From Spartobacteria bacterium UBA695 (GTDB lineage Bacteria; Verrucomicrobiota; Verrucomicrobiia; Chthoniobacterales; Chthoniobacteraceae): DNA of 64,000 nt. Each line of letters starts with the position of its first letter. Position 1 is the stretch's first letter. A model generated the notes under the pieces. That model made no database searches, was not told the origin of the DNA, and saw only the letters and a list, made by a program, of their open reading frames with translations. Positions 8,794-17,742 of this stretch are shown here, piece after piece. A program made the translations under genes and the position numbers. Where the stretch lies: contig DBMP01000013.1 of NCBI GenBank assembly GCA_002298145.1, positions 1-64,000 of the forward strand, read 5' to 3'.

Positions 8794-10215
8794 ATGAAAA
8801 TCTCTTTTTGTGCCGCTCTTCTGGCCGCAATGGCGCTCGGGGCCTCGGTTGAAGCCCAGACCCCGCCCGCCAAGGAAAAACCCGCGCCCGCCAAGCCGGA
8901 AAAAGCCGTGAAAATGCCGGTCATCGACTTCGAGGAATACGAGCTGCCCAACGGCCTCCACGTCATTCTGCACGAAAACAAATCCGCGCCCGTCGTCGCC
9001 ACCTACCTCCTCTACCATGTCGGCAGCAAGAACGAACGGGCCGACCGCACCGGCTTTGCCCACTTCTTCGAGCACCTCATGTTCGAGGGGAGCGACAACA
9101 TCAAGCGCGGGCAGATCGACAAGCTCGTCTCCTCCGCCGGGGGCAACCTGAACGCCTCCACCTCCTTCGACCGCACCGACTACCACTTCAACCTCCCCTC
9201 CAACCAGCTCGGCCTCGCCCTCTGGATCGAGAGCGAGCGGATGATGCACGGCAAGGTGGAGGAGATCGGCGTCGAGACCCAGCGCCAGGTCGTCAAGGAA
9301 GAGCGTCGCCTCGGCACCGACAACGCCCCCTACGGCACCCTGTTCGAGACCCTCTCCTCGCAGGTCTTCAAGGGCACCCCCTACGAATGGGTCCCCATCG
9401 GCTCCGCGCAATACATCGACCAAGCCACGCTCAAGGAATTCCAGGACTTCTACCACCAGTACTACGTCCCCAACAACGCCACCCTCGTCGTGGCCGGGGA
9501 CTTTGACAAAGAGGCCGTCAAAAAGCAGATCGCCGAGTACTTCGGCCCCATCCCGCGCGGCAAAGAGATCCCGCGGCCCATGTTCGAGCTTCAGCCGCAG
9601 ACCGCGCCGACGGAGAAGACCGTCGCGCTGCCCACCACGCCGCTGCCCGCCGTGGTCCACGCCTGGCGCGCCCCGTCCGAAACCGCTGCCGATGCCCCCG
9701 CCGTTGAGCTCCTGGGCGACATCCTCGGCACCGGCCGTAGCTCGCGTCTCTACGAACGCCTCGTGCGCGACGAAGGGCTCGCCTCCGACGTGGACGTCTT
9801 CCCCTACCTGCTCGAAAAAGGCGGCGTCCTGGGCATCTTCGTCACCGGCAACCCGCAGACGCCCCTGGCGAAGCTTGACCGCGCGCTTGACGAAGAAGTC
9901 GCCAAAATCCGCGACCATGGCGTCACGCCCGAGGAATTGCAGAAAGTCAAAAACCTGAAACTGCGCGAACTGGCCTCCTCCTACGCCACCATGCAGAGCC
10001 GGGCGCAGAACCTCGCTCACTACCGGGTCATGTTCGGCGATACCGGTGCCATCAACCATCAGTTGGAGCGTTACGAAGCCGTTACGCCCGAGGCCATCCA
10101 GGCCGCGGCTAAGAAATACCTCACTCCCGAGGGCGTCAACGTCCTCCACTACCCCGTGGTGAAACCGGCCGCTGCCCCTGCCGCCCCTGCCGATGAAAAA
10201 CCCGCCGCCAAATAA
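8794..10215 (+). CDS. M16 family zinc metalloprotease, catalytic subunit, secreted
   Basis: 473 residues from the ATG at 8794, which opens a clear signal peptide (MKISFCAALLAAMALGASVEAQ); upstream in-frame ATGs do not. The inverted zinc motif HFFEH is at residues 90-94, with the third ligand in the QVVKEE segment near 169-170. The C-terminal M16 half carries SSRLYERLVRDEGLASDV. It is therefore a periplasmic pitrilysin/MPP-type protease, and catalysis is expected here. The next gene, 10 bp downstream, encodes the partner subunit without zinc ligands. The C-terminus ends in an Ala/Pro/Lys tail. Confidence 0.9.
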   Translation: MKISFCAALLAAMALGASVEAQTPPAKEKPAPAKPEKAVKMPVIDFEEYELPNGLHVILHENKSAPVVATYLLYHVGSKNERADRTGFAHFFEHLMFEGSDNIKRGQIDKLVSSAGGNLNASTSFDRTDYHFNLPSNQLGLALWIESERMMHGKVEEIGVETQRQVVKEERRLGTDNAPYGTLFETLSSQVFKGTPYEWVPIGSAQYIDQATLKEFQDFYHQYYVPNNATLVVAGDFDKEAVKKQIAEYFGPIPRGKEIPRPMFELQPQTAPTEKTVALPTTPLPAVVHAWRAPSETAADAPAVELLGDILGTGRSSRLYERLVRDEGLASDVDVFPYLLEKGGVLGIFVTGNPQTPLAKLDRALDEEVAKIRDHGVTPEELQKVKNLKLRELASSYATMQSRAQNLAHYRVMFGDTGAINHQLERYEAVTPEAIQAAAKKYLTPEGVNVLHYPVVKPAAAPAAPADEKPAAK

Positions 10216-10225
10216 TTTTCCACCC

Positions 10226-11662
10226 ATGAAAACGCTTTCGCTTTTGCTAGCCACCGTCATCGCCACCATGGGCGTGGCACAGGCCGAACCCGCCGCCGAT
10301 TCCGTTGACCGCACCCAGCCGCCCGCCGCCGGGCCGCTGCCCACCGTCCAGTTCCCGGACGCCGTCACCGAGACGCTCCCCAACGGGCTGAAAGTCATCG
10401 TACTGCCCACCCACAAGCAGCCGATCGCCACCTTCCGGCTCCTCTTCAAATCCGGTGACGCCGCCGATGGGGCCAAGCCCGGCCTCTCCGACCTGACCGC
10501 CTCCCTTCTCAACAAAGGCACCGCCCAGTATTCCGCCGCCGAGTTTGCGAAAAAGACCGACTTCCTGGGCATCCGCGTCGAAGGTGCTTCGGGGCCCGAT
10601 GCCATCACCGTCACCGCCAGCGGCCTGAGCCGCGACACCGCGCAGATCCTTGAGTTCCTGCGCGACGCCGCCCTGCGCCCCGCCTTCCGCCCCGCGGAAG
10701 TGGCCAAGGAGAAAACGCAAATGATCTCCGCTCTGGAGCAGAAGAAATCCGATCCGGAGGAACTCGCCGCCCGCCTGCGCGACAAGCTCATCTACGGCCA
10801 GCATCCCTACGGCGCTTCGGCCACCGAGGAATCGGTGCAGTCCATCACGCGCGAGGACATCGCCAGCTTCCACAAGAACCACTACCGGCTCGACAACGCC
10901 ACACTGGCCATTGTCGGCGATGTGGACCCGAAGAGCGTCCTTGCAGAAGTCAAAAAGACCTTTGCGGGCGAACCGGAAGTGGATGACCTGAAAGCCCTGC
11001 CCGGCATCCGGCCCGGCTTCCCGCAGATCCGGGGCGTGAACCTCTACGTTGTGGACCGCCCCGGCTCCGTCCAGAGCGCCATCATCGTCGCTGGGCGCGG
11101 CGTGCCTCGCGATAACCCGGACCTGCCCGAACTCGGCGTTGTCAACTCGATCCTGGGCGGCGGCATGTCGGGGCGGCTCTTTGCCAACCTCCGCGAAAAG
11201 CACGGCTACACCTACGGCTCCTACTCCGCCTTTGGCCCGCGCAAACTGGCCGGTGCCTTCTCCGCCACCGCGCAAGTGCGCAACGCCGTCACCGGAGCCG
11301 CCGTGGGCGAAATCCTCAGCGAACTCAAGCGGATTACCACCGAGCCGATTCCCGCCGAGGAGTTCAACCTCCAGCGCAGCTTCCTGGTCGGCAACTTCCT
11401 GATGAGCGTTGAGAACGACGCCCGCACCGCCGAGCGCCAGCAGGAGATCGACCTCTACGGCCTGCCGAAGGACTACTACAAAAACTACGCCGCCAAGCTC
11501 GAAGCCCTAACGCCCGAGCGGGCCTCCGAACTGGCCAAGCAATACCTGTCGCCGGAGAACCTCGTCATCATCGTCGTCGGCGAGGCGAAGGAGATCGTCC
11601 CGCAGCTGGAGAAATACGGTAAAGTGACCGTCTTCGACACCGACCTTAAGGAAAAGAAGTAA
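10226..11662 (+). CDS. M16 family protease-like subunit, non-catalytic, secreted
   Basis: 478 residues from the ATG at 10226, which gives a signal peptide (MKTLSLLLATVIATMGVAQA). The fold is M16 throughout, but the HxxEH position reads GLSDLTASLLNKGT, so both histidines and the glutamate are missing. The substrate-binding Arg/Tyr region is kept (REKHGYTYGSYSAFG). This is the expected partner of the catalytic subunit encoded 10 bp upstream, as in heterodimeric M16B enzymes. It is not a decayed copy: the frame is intact and the C-domain is well conserved. Substrate unknown; probably periplasmic peptide turnover. Confidence 0.88.
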   Translation: MKTLSLLLATVIATMGVAQAEPAADSVDRTQPPAAGPLPTVQFPDAVTETLPNGLKVIVLPTHKQPIATFRLLFKSGDAADGAKPGLSDLTASLLNKGTAQYSAAEFAKKTDFLGIRVEGASGPDAITVTASGLSRDTAQILEFLRDAALRPAFRPAEVAKEKTQMISALEQKKSDPEELAARLRDKLIYGQHPYGASATEESVQSITREDIASFHKNHYRLDNATLAIVGDVDPKSVLAEVKKTFAGEPEVDDLKALPGIRPGFPQIRGVNLYVVDRPGSVQSAIIVAGRGVPRDNPDLPELGVVNSILGGGMSGRLFANLREKHGYTYGSYSAFGPRKLAGAFSATAQVRNAVTGAAVGEILSELKRITTEPIPAEEFNLQRSFLVGNFLMSVENDARTAERQQEIDLYGLPKDYYKNYAAKLEALTPERASELAKQYLSPENLVIIVVGEAKEIVPQLEKYGKVTVFDTDLKEKK

Positions 11663-11695
11663 ACCATCCTCGCCGCAAGCAGCGGGGTATTGAAA

Positions 11696-11727
11696 CCTCG
11701 TTACGAATCTGGAGATTGGGAACGAGG
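11696..11727. repeat. Solo derivative of module A repeat
   Basis: 32 bp, CCTCGTTACGAATC-TGGA-GATTGGGAACGAGG, a 14-bp hairpin with two mismatches. One arm matches the outer end of the fourth hairpin of module A and the other the outer end of its first hairpin. That is what an internal deletion of a reverse-oriented 119-bp element would leave. It lies between two convergent genes and also encodes the stop and last residues of the minus-strand protease. Confidence 0.82.
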
Positions 11728-13449
11728 CCCAGCCTGCTGCCGACGAACGCGGAGGATCAACACAATGCCCGCCGCCAGGAGGAACCAAGTTCCCGGCTCG
11801 GGCACCTCCTCGACCGCCCAGGCCATGCCGTAGTCTTGCGAATTGGAAGTGTCCCCGTTGTTGAAAAGATCCCCGGAATAGACGATTTCGATGAGATAGT
11901 TGCCCGTCGTCTGGAGCGTGAAATAGAGCTCCTGCGTGGTGCTGACGGGGCTGATGCTCTGCGCGACCAGTTGCCGGGCTTCGCCGACGAGCAGATAGAT
12001 ATAGAGATCGAGCTCCGCTTGCTTGAGATCGAGGTAGCTTTCCGCAGTGCTGTCCCACGTGCGGTTGCGGAACCATGCCAGCGTCACCGCGAGCTGCTCG
12101 CCCGCCGTAAGCGTATTGGTAAAGGTGTACGAATTGGTCCCTCCCAGGAGCGACGTCCCGTAGGCCCAGCCGACATTTTCGACCTGTAAATTAAACCCCG
12201 AATAGGCCACCGACGTGGAAGTCGTGACGTAGGCGCTGGTCGTGTATTGGGTAAAGGCTTTGGTGAGGTTCATCGCCCCGGCCCCCATGGTGTAGTCCAG
12301 CGCCTGAGTCGTGGTGATGACGCCGTTGACGAGGTGCTGGCCGTTGTTCCAGCCCGGCAGCTTGGTGGCTGAGTTCATAAGCACGGCTTTAGTGACCAGG
12401 CTTTGCGTGGCGGCGCTCTGGACGGAGGCATCGGAATTGGTGAACGCCGGCAGCGTCTTGGCGGTGCTGTTGAGCAGCGACGCACCTGCTGCCACCAGCG
12501 GCGCGGCGAAACTCGTCCCCTCCACCGAGTAGTAGCTGAAGCTCTCAATGGAACCATTGGTCCCTGTGGTTATCGTCGTGGGAATTGCGATGTCGGACCC
12601 CGGCGCGACCAAGTCGACGCCCGGGCGCGTCGCGGCTCCGTTGGCGTAGTAGTAGGTATTGGTACCGTCGGTCCAGGCGGTCTGCAAGGGGCCCACCGAG
12701 GAAAACGAGGCGACGGTGGTGTAGCCCGTCTCCCCGTCCAGAGCGCCTACTGAGATCGTGTTGTAGCCCGAAGCCGGGCCGCCGACCAGCCCCGTGGGCC
12801 CGGAGTTCCCCGCGGAGGCGACGATGGTGGTATGGGAATTGGTCACGGCCAGGGAATCGAGCAAGCCGCTCAGAATGCCGACCCCGGCGGTGTCCGAAGA
12901 ATCCCCGATGCTGGTTGAAACGACATTCCCATGGCTGGCCGCGTAGGTGTAGGCCGATAAACTTTGGGTCGAAATATCGAACGAGCCGTCGGAATACGTC
13001 CCGGTGGCGATCGCGGCGGATCCGAGGGTCGTGCCGTAGGCCAGGCCGGTATTGAGGTAGTAGCCGGACTTGGTGTTGCCCCCCAGAAGGGCGGCGCAAA
13101 ACGTGGCGTGCAATCCGGGGTCGGTCACGACGTCGGAAGTGGCGTAGGTGTAGGCAACGTTGGTGAAATTCTCCGCCGGGAAGAGATTCGTTCCGGTCAG
13201 CTGGGCATCAACCACCCACGAGGTCGTGTTTTGGCCCGTGATGCCGTATTGGTAGAACGTGGTCGCGCCGGTGACATCGGCCAGATTCGTGGCCGTGCTT
13301 TGGTCACTGGTGATCCCGAAATAATCGGGAGAGAGGCTGCCCTGCCACACCGCCTGGGCGTGCAGCAATACCGGCGAGAAGACGAGCAGGCAAACCAGAA
13401 TGATTCGCCGGAAGAATAGAGTGCTCGCGATGGGGAGGGAGAAACGCAT
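11701..13449 (-). CDS. Subtilisin-like (S8) serine protease with PEP-CTERM sorting signal
   Basis: 582 residues from the ATG at 13449, followed by a signal peptide (FFRRIILVCLLVFSPVLLHAQA). The S8 triad is plausible as Asp81 (WVVDAQLTG), His114 (GLHATFCAALLGG) and Ser313 (EGTSFAAPLVAAG), with the oxyanion Asn215 (ASAGNSGP). A beta-rich domain follows. The C-terminus has the PEP-CTERM pattern: VPEPGTWFLLAAGIVLILRV plus RRQQ, i.e. a VPEP motif, one membrane span and Arg residues. Such proteins are processed by an exosortase and delivered to the cell surface or matrix; none is in the window. The final residues after RRQQ and the TAA stop are read from the repeat at 11696-11727, so the native C-terminus was probably altered. 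Confidence 0.87.
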   Translation of the reverse strand: MRFSLPIASTLFFRRIILVCLLVFSPVLLHAQAVWQGSLSPDYFGITSDQSTATNLADVTGATTFYQYGITGQNTTSWVVDAQLTGTNLFPAENFTNVAYTYATSDVVTDPGLHATFCAALLGGNTKSGYYLNTGLAYGTTLGSAAIATGTYSDGSFDISTQSLSAYTYAASHGNVVSTSIGDSSDTAGVGILSGLLDSLAVTNSHTTIVASAGNSGPTGLVGGPASGYNTISVGALDGETGYTTVASFSSVGPLQTAWTDGTNTYYYANGAATRPGVDLVAPGSDIAIPTTITTGTNGSIESFSYYSVEGTSFAAPLVAAGASLLNSTAKTLPAFTNSDASVQSAATQSLVTKAVLMNSATKLPGWNNGQHLVNGVITTTQALDYTMGAGAMNLTKAFTQYTTSAYVTTSTSVAYSGFNLQVENVGWAYGTSLLGGTNSYTFTNTLTAGEQLAVTLAWFRNRTWDSTAESYLDLKQAELDLYIYLLVGEARQLVAQSISPVSTTQELYFTLQTTGNYLIEIVYSGDLFNNGDTSNSQDYGMAWAVEEVPEPGTWFLLAAGIVLILRVRRQQAGPRSQSPDS

Positions 13450-13503
13450 GGGAGCTGTGCGATAGGTAAAAACCAAATGGCGAAGCAGCGCAAGAAAAAC
13501 GCG

Positions 13504-14322
13504 CTACCGCAGATCGCTCTGGATAATGTTGAGCATCCGGAGAAGGTCCTGCTTATTGACCCCCACGGAGGAATATTTGACGATGCCGCGCTGGTCGATC
13601 ACATAGCAGCGCGGTACGAAATCCTTGGCGAAGAGCGCCGTGATCTCCTTACGGGGATCTTCCGCCAGCGTAAACGTCAGGCCCAGCTCGCGGCCCAGCG
13701 CCGCCATTTCCTCCGCCGTCTGCCCGCTGCCGAGCGCCACGATGCAGCCTCCCGCCGCGGAGAGCTTGGTTTGCAGGCCTTGCTGGAGGATTTTCAGCTC
13801 ATCCTGGCAGGCCTGGCTTTGCGCGGTCACAATCGCCAGGAGCGTCAGCTTGCGGGCCGGTGCGTCGAGCGTCACCGTCTCTCCCTTGGTCGTCTTTGCC
13901 TTGAAGGCCGGGGCGCGGTCGCCCACCAGAATGATATCGGAATCGCGGGCCTGGCTCATGGGGAGAGCCGCGCTGGCTGGACCGGGGACCGGCGTTGCCT
14001 GGGCGGCCGAGACGGCGGCTTCCTTCTGCTGGTTCTTGCGGGCCCGGAAGGCGGCTGCGGCATCCGGTGCGGCGGTCAGCTCTGGGGCTTGCAGCGCCGT
14101 GATCCACTCCGGCGCGGCGCCCGCCGCCCGGAGCGCCTTTTCCTGGTCGGCCGTGAGCGGCTCCAGCAGCTTGCGCCGGGCGGTTTCCTGGAGCAGGAGC
14201 TGCGGCGAATCCCCCGAGCGCAGCCGCAGCGAAAGCTCCTGGAAGCTCATCGGGTCAGCGGCTAGGGAACAGAGGGAGGAGGCCAGCCACAAAGCGGCGG
14301 CAAAACGGATGGGGCGGAACAT
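13504..14322 (-). CDS. Secreted thioredoxin-fold (AhpC/TSA-redoxin-like) protein
   Basis: 272 residues with a signal peptide (MFRPIRFAAALWLASSLCSLA). The N-terminal ~120 residues are Ala/Leu/Gln-rich helical sequence. From about residue 130 there is a redoxin-like domain (VGDRAPAFKAKTTKGETVTL, then LLAIVTAQSQACQDELKIL, then FVPRCYVIDQRGIV). The active-site segment carries one Cys (SQAC) rather than a CxxC pair, which suggests a peroxiredoxin-like or bacterioferritin-comigratory-type protein rather than a thiol-disulfide oxidoreductase. Lone cysteines also sit in AGGCIVAL and VPRCYV. It starts 145 bp from the divergent ABC operon. Confidence 0.68.
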   Translation of the reverse strand: MFRPIRFAAALWLASSLCSLAADPMSFQELSLRLRSGDSPQLLLQETARRKLLEPLTADQEKALRAAGAAPEWITALQAPELTAAPDAAAAFRARKNQQKEAAVSAAQATPVPGPASAALPMSQARDSDIILVGDRAPAFKAKTTKGETVTLDAPARKLTLLAIVTAQSQACQDELKILQQGLQTKLSAAGGCIVALGSGQTAEEMAALGRELGLTFTLAEDPRKEITALFAKDFVPRCYVIDQRGIVKYSSVGVNKQDLLRMLNIIQSDLR

Positions 14323-14467
14323 GGGAAGGATTATCCGCCAGAGGGGAAAAAAGGCAATACGCGGAGACGCGGAGACAGGGGGCGTGGAGAGAGGGAGAAT
14401 CCGCCGCCTTCTTTTCTGGAAATTTGTTCCCTCAGATGCTCTAGTGATCTACTTCCTCTCCTTGCGC

Positions 14468-15412
14468 ATGATCAAAGTCGAGCACCTCACCAAACGGTAC
14501 GCGGGATTCACCGCCGTCAACGACCTCTCTTTCGAGGTTGAAAAAGGCGAAATTGTCGGCTTCCTCGGGCCCAACGGCGCGGGGAAATCGACCACCATGC
14601 GGATGCTGTCGACCTACATGCCCGCCACCTCGGGCACCGCATCCGTCGCCGGGTTCGACGTATTCAGCCAGTCCAAGGAAGCCCGCCGCCACCTCGGCTA
14701 CATGCCCGAGAACGTCCCCCTCTACACCGACATGCGCGTGGATGAGTACCTCCGCTACCGGGCCTCGATCAAAGAGATCACCGGCTCCCGCCAGCGCGAG
14801 CGCGTCGGCGATGTCAAAGAGCTTTGCCACCTGCGCGAAGTCGAGAGCCGCATCATCGGCACCCTCTCCAAAGGCTACCGGCAGCGCGTGGGCCTCGCCG
14901 ACGCCCTGCTCCACGCCCCGGACCTCCTCATTTTAGACGAGCCCACCATCGGCCTCGACCCGAACCAGATCCGCCAGGTTCGCGACTTGATCCGCACCCT
15001 CTCCAAGCACCACACCATCCTCCTCTCCACCCACATCCTGCCCGAGGTGGAGATGACCTGCTCCCGGGTCATCATCATCAACCGGGGCCAGATCGAAGCC
15101 GCCGACACCCCGGAGAACCTGATCCACTCCATGCGCGCCGCCGGGGAGATCCGCCTGCAAATCAAGACCGCCTCAGCCGAGGAAGCCGTCGCCCTGCTCG
15201 GGACGCTCCCGGGCGTCAAGGAAGTCTCCGCCGCCGTTGAAGAAGAAGGCTGGAGCCTCCTCACCCTGCGCATTGACTCCAAGGCCGACCCCGCCGAAAG
15301 CATCTGGGAAGCCGCCCGGGACCGGAAATGGGCCGTGCGCGAACTCTCCTGCCGCCGCGCCACCCTGGAGGACGTCTTTGTGGAAATGACCCTCGGCGAC
15401 GAAGAAGCCTAA
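14468..15412 (+). CDS. ABC transporter ATP-binding protein (GldA-like)
   Basis: 314 residues from the ATG at 14468 (MIKVEHLTKRY). Walker A is GPNGAGKST, the signature is LSKGYRQRVGLADALL, Walker B is LLILDEPTIGLDPNQ and the switch His is STHILPEVE. The ~90-residue C-terminal extension is of the DUF4162 type, common in ABC-2 exporters. It heads a four-gene operon: a permease 25 bp downstream, then a GldG-like and a DUF4340 protein. The same set (COG1131, GldF-like, GldG-like, DUF4340) recurs in many non-gliding bacteria, so gliding should not be assumed. Confidence 0.88.
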   Translation: MIKVEHLTKRYAGFTAVNDLSFEVEKGEIVGFLGPNGAGKSTTMRMLSTYMPATSGTASVAGFDVFSQSKEARRHLGYMPENVPLYTDMRVDEYLRYRASIKEITGSRQRERVGDVKELCHLREVESRIIGTLSKGYRQRVGLADALLHAPDLLILDEPTIGLDPNQIRQVRDLIRTLSKHHTILLSTHILPEVEMTCSRVIIINRGQIEAADTPENLIHSMRAAGEIRLQIKTASAEEAVALLGTLPGVKEVSAAVEEEGWSLLTLRIDSKADPAESIWEAARDRKWAVRELSCRRATLEDVFVEMTLGDEEA

Positions 15413-15437
15413 AATTGCCTTAGCCCGTATCCTGCCC

Positions 15438-16193
15438 ATGTCGAAATTTTTCACCCTCCTGGCCCGCGAAGTGAAGAGCTACTTCTACTCGCCCATCGCC
15501 TACGTCGTCCTCTGTTTCTTCCTCATCCTCACCGGCCTCTGCTTCTACAGCGGCGTCGCGTTCCTCTCGCGGGGAGCCACGGAAGTCACCGTCGTCGAGG
15601 CCTTCTTCAACTCCGTCCCGTTCTGGATCGGCTTCATCCTCATCTTCCCGCCCATCACCATGCGCGTCTTCGCCGAGGAGTTTAAAATGGGCACCATGGA
15701 GACGCTCATGACCGCCCCGGTGGGCGACTGGCAGGTCGTCCTCTCGAAATTCGGCGGCGCGCTCATCTTCTACATCGTCCTCTGGCTGCCCACGCTGCTC
15801 TACTTCGTCATCTTCCAGGAAGTAGCCCGCACCGCCGCCGCCACCTCGCTCGGGGCCTACTGGGGCAGCTACCTGGAGCTACTCATGGTCGGGGCGCTCT
15901 TTATCTCCGTCGGCTGCTTCGCCTCCGTGCTCACTCAGAACCAGATCGTCGCCGCCGTCATCTCCCTCTGCGTCATCACCTTCTTCTTCCTGGGGGGCCT
16001 CATCTCCTACTTCACCCCGAACATCTCCGCCGCCTTCCGCCTCGCGGTCAACTACGGCTCGGTGCTGGAGCACATGGGCGAATTTTCCAAAGGCCTCATT
16101 GATTCGCGCCGGTTCGTCTTCTACGGCTCCGGCACGCTGCTCATGCTCTTCCTCACGCAACGGGTCTTCCAATACCGCCGCTGGAAATCGTAA
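15438..16193 (+). CDS. ABC-2 type permease (GldF-like)
   Basis: 251 residues with about six hydrophobic spans, starting FFTLLAREVKSYFYSPIAYV, the characteristic opening of GldF/ABC-2 permeases of this class. The segment RVFAEEFKMGTMETLMTAPV is the conserved cytoplasmic loop expected to couple to the ATPase. It lies 25 bp after the ATPase gene and 15 bp before the GldG-like gene. It is expected to form the membrane channel of an ABC complex in the inner membrane. Substrate unknown. Confidence 0.88.
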   Translation: MSKFFTLLAREVKSYFYSPIAYVVLCFFLILTGLCFYSGVAFLSRGATEVTVVEAFFNSVPFWIGFILIFPPITMRVFAEEFKMGTMETLMTAPVGDWQVVLSKFGGALIFYIVLWLPTLLYFVIFQEVARTAAATSLGAYWGSYLELLMVGALFISVGCFASVLTQNQIVAAVISLCVITFFFLGGLISYFTPNISAAFRLAVNYGSVLEHMGEFSKGLIDSRRFVFYGSGTLLMLFLTQRVFQYRRWKS

Positions 16194-16208
16194 ACGCCCT
16201 CCTTCTTC

Positions 16209-17684
16209 ATGGCCAAGAATTCTTCCCATATTCCCCGTCTTCGGATCGGTCTCAACGTCCTCATCCAGGCCGTGCTGGCGCTCGTCCTCTTCGGCATCGC
16301 CAACTACCTGGGCTTTCAGTACTACAAGCGCTGGGACTTCTCCCGCGACGGCAAATACACCCTCTCCAACCAGACGCAGCGAGTCATCGGCAACCTGAAA
16401 AAGCCGGTCCGCTTCATCGTCTTCTTCTCCGGAGCCTCGCCCGTCGCCAAGGACACCATCAACCTCCTCAAAGAGTACGGCTACGCCTCCAAGAAAATGA
16501 TCGACGTCGAAGTCGTCGACCCCTTCCTGGCCATGACCCGCGCCCGCGAAGTCGCCACCAAGTACAAACTGCGCGACAACGACAACGTCGTCATCATCGA
16601 CACCGACGGGCGCAGCAAATTCGTCAACGCCGCCGCCATGGCCGAGTTTGAGCCTGCGATGAACTTAGTCGACAAGCCCCACGTCAGGAACTTCAAGGGC
16701 GAGGCCGTCATCACCAGCGCGCTCATCGAACTGACCGAGCCGGACGTCAACCTGATCTACTGCGTCTCCGGCCACGGCGAAACCGCGCTGGACACCGACC
16801 CGGCCGTCAACGGCCTGCGGCAGTTCATCGAGCGCCAGAACGTCAAAGTCAAGCCGCTGAGCCTGGCGGGCATCGACGCCGTGCCCGACAACGCCAAGGC
16901 CCTCTACATCATCGCGCCGAAGTACGACTTCGACCCCTCCGAGATCAGCCTCCTGAAAACCTTCTGGAACGAGAAACACGGCCGCATTTTCGTCGCCCTC
17001 AACCCCGGCTCCTCCACCCCGCGCCTCGCCGTCTTCCTGGCCGAAATGGGCCTCACCATCAACGAAGACCGCATCCTGCGCACCTATCCCGTCAAGCTCG
17101 CGGGCGGCATCTTCCGAGGCATCCTCAAGGAAGTCACCGGCGACTTCGTCCCCGGCTCCCCCATCACCAAACGCCTCACCAACGCCTCCGCTCGGCTCTT
17201 CGGCGGCCTTGCCCAGTCCATCGCCTTGAATAAAGACCAGGCCGACTCGGTTGGCATCAAACTGCAGCCCCTCATCAAAGCTGCGGACGGCTATTGGGGC
17301 GAGACGCAGTACAACGCCGAGGCCGTCTACTTCGACCCGAAGGAAGACCACATCAACCCGCTCGTCGCCGCCTCCGCCGAAAAAGGGACCCCCGACGACA
17401 TCCGCATCCACGTCGACGCCTCCTCGCGCCTGGTGGCCATCGGCAGCTCCGGCTTCCTGACCAACGAGCAGATCACCGAGTCCGACATGGACTTTATCCT
17501 AAGCAGCCTCAACTGGTTGCTCGACCGCGAGGAGTTGATCGGCATCACGCCCAAGCCCGTGCGCAACCTGGCCCTCAACCTCACCGAATCGCAGCTCGGC
17601 ACCATCGCGCTCTCCACCATGGCCGCCATCCCCGGTTTCGCCGCCATCCTCGGCCTGATCGTCTGGCTCAAGCGGCGGCGCTAA
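16209..17684 (+). CDS. gldG: GldG-like ABC transport auxiliary protein
   Basis: 491 residues. An N-terminal membrane span (IGLNVLIQAVLALVLFGIAN) is followed by the family hallmark FSRDGKYTLSNQTQRVIGNL and a large periplasmic ABC_transp_aux domain (YCVSGHGE, ALYIIAPKYDF, VALNPGSSTPRL). A C-terminal span follows (ALSTMAAIPGFAAILGLIVW) with a basic RRR tail. Proteins of this family pair with GldF-type permeases and carry the extracytoplasmic part of the machine. The gene sits between the permease and a DUF4340 gene in one transcription unit. Confidence 0.86.
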   Translation: MAKNSSHIPRLRIGLNVLIQAVLALVLFGIANYLGFQYYKRWDFSRDGKYTLSNQTQRVIGNLKKPVRFIVFFSGASPVAKDTINLLKEYGYASKKMIDVEVVDPFLAMTRAREVATKYKLRDNDNVVIIDTDGRSKFVNAAAMAEFEPAMNLVDKPHVRNFKGEAVITSALIELTEPDVNLIYCVSGHGETALDTDPAVNGLRQFIERQNVKVKPLSLAGIDAVPDNAKALYIIAPKYDFDPSEISLLKTFWNEKHGRIFVALNPGSSTPRLAVFLAEMGLTINEDRILRTYPVKLAGGIFRGILKEVTGDFVPGSPITKRLTNASARLFGGLAQSIALNKDQADSVGIKLQPLIKAADGYWGETQYNAEAVYFDPKEDHINPLVAASAEKGTPDDIRIHVDASSRLVAIGSSGFLTNEQITESDMDFILSSLNWLLDREELIGITPKPVRNLALNLTESQLGTIALSTMAAIPGFAAILGLIVWLKRRR

Positions 17685-17742
17685 GCCCACCCCACCCGCG
17701 ACGTTTCGGAAACATACCCCGCTCCTTCTTTCTACTCCCGCA

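Noticed and set aside
10226..11662. Pseudogene status for the second M16 gene because HxxEH is absent
   Set aside because: Frame, signal peptide and the C-terminal domain are intact; loss of zinc ligands is the normal state of the non-catalytic subunit.
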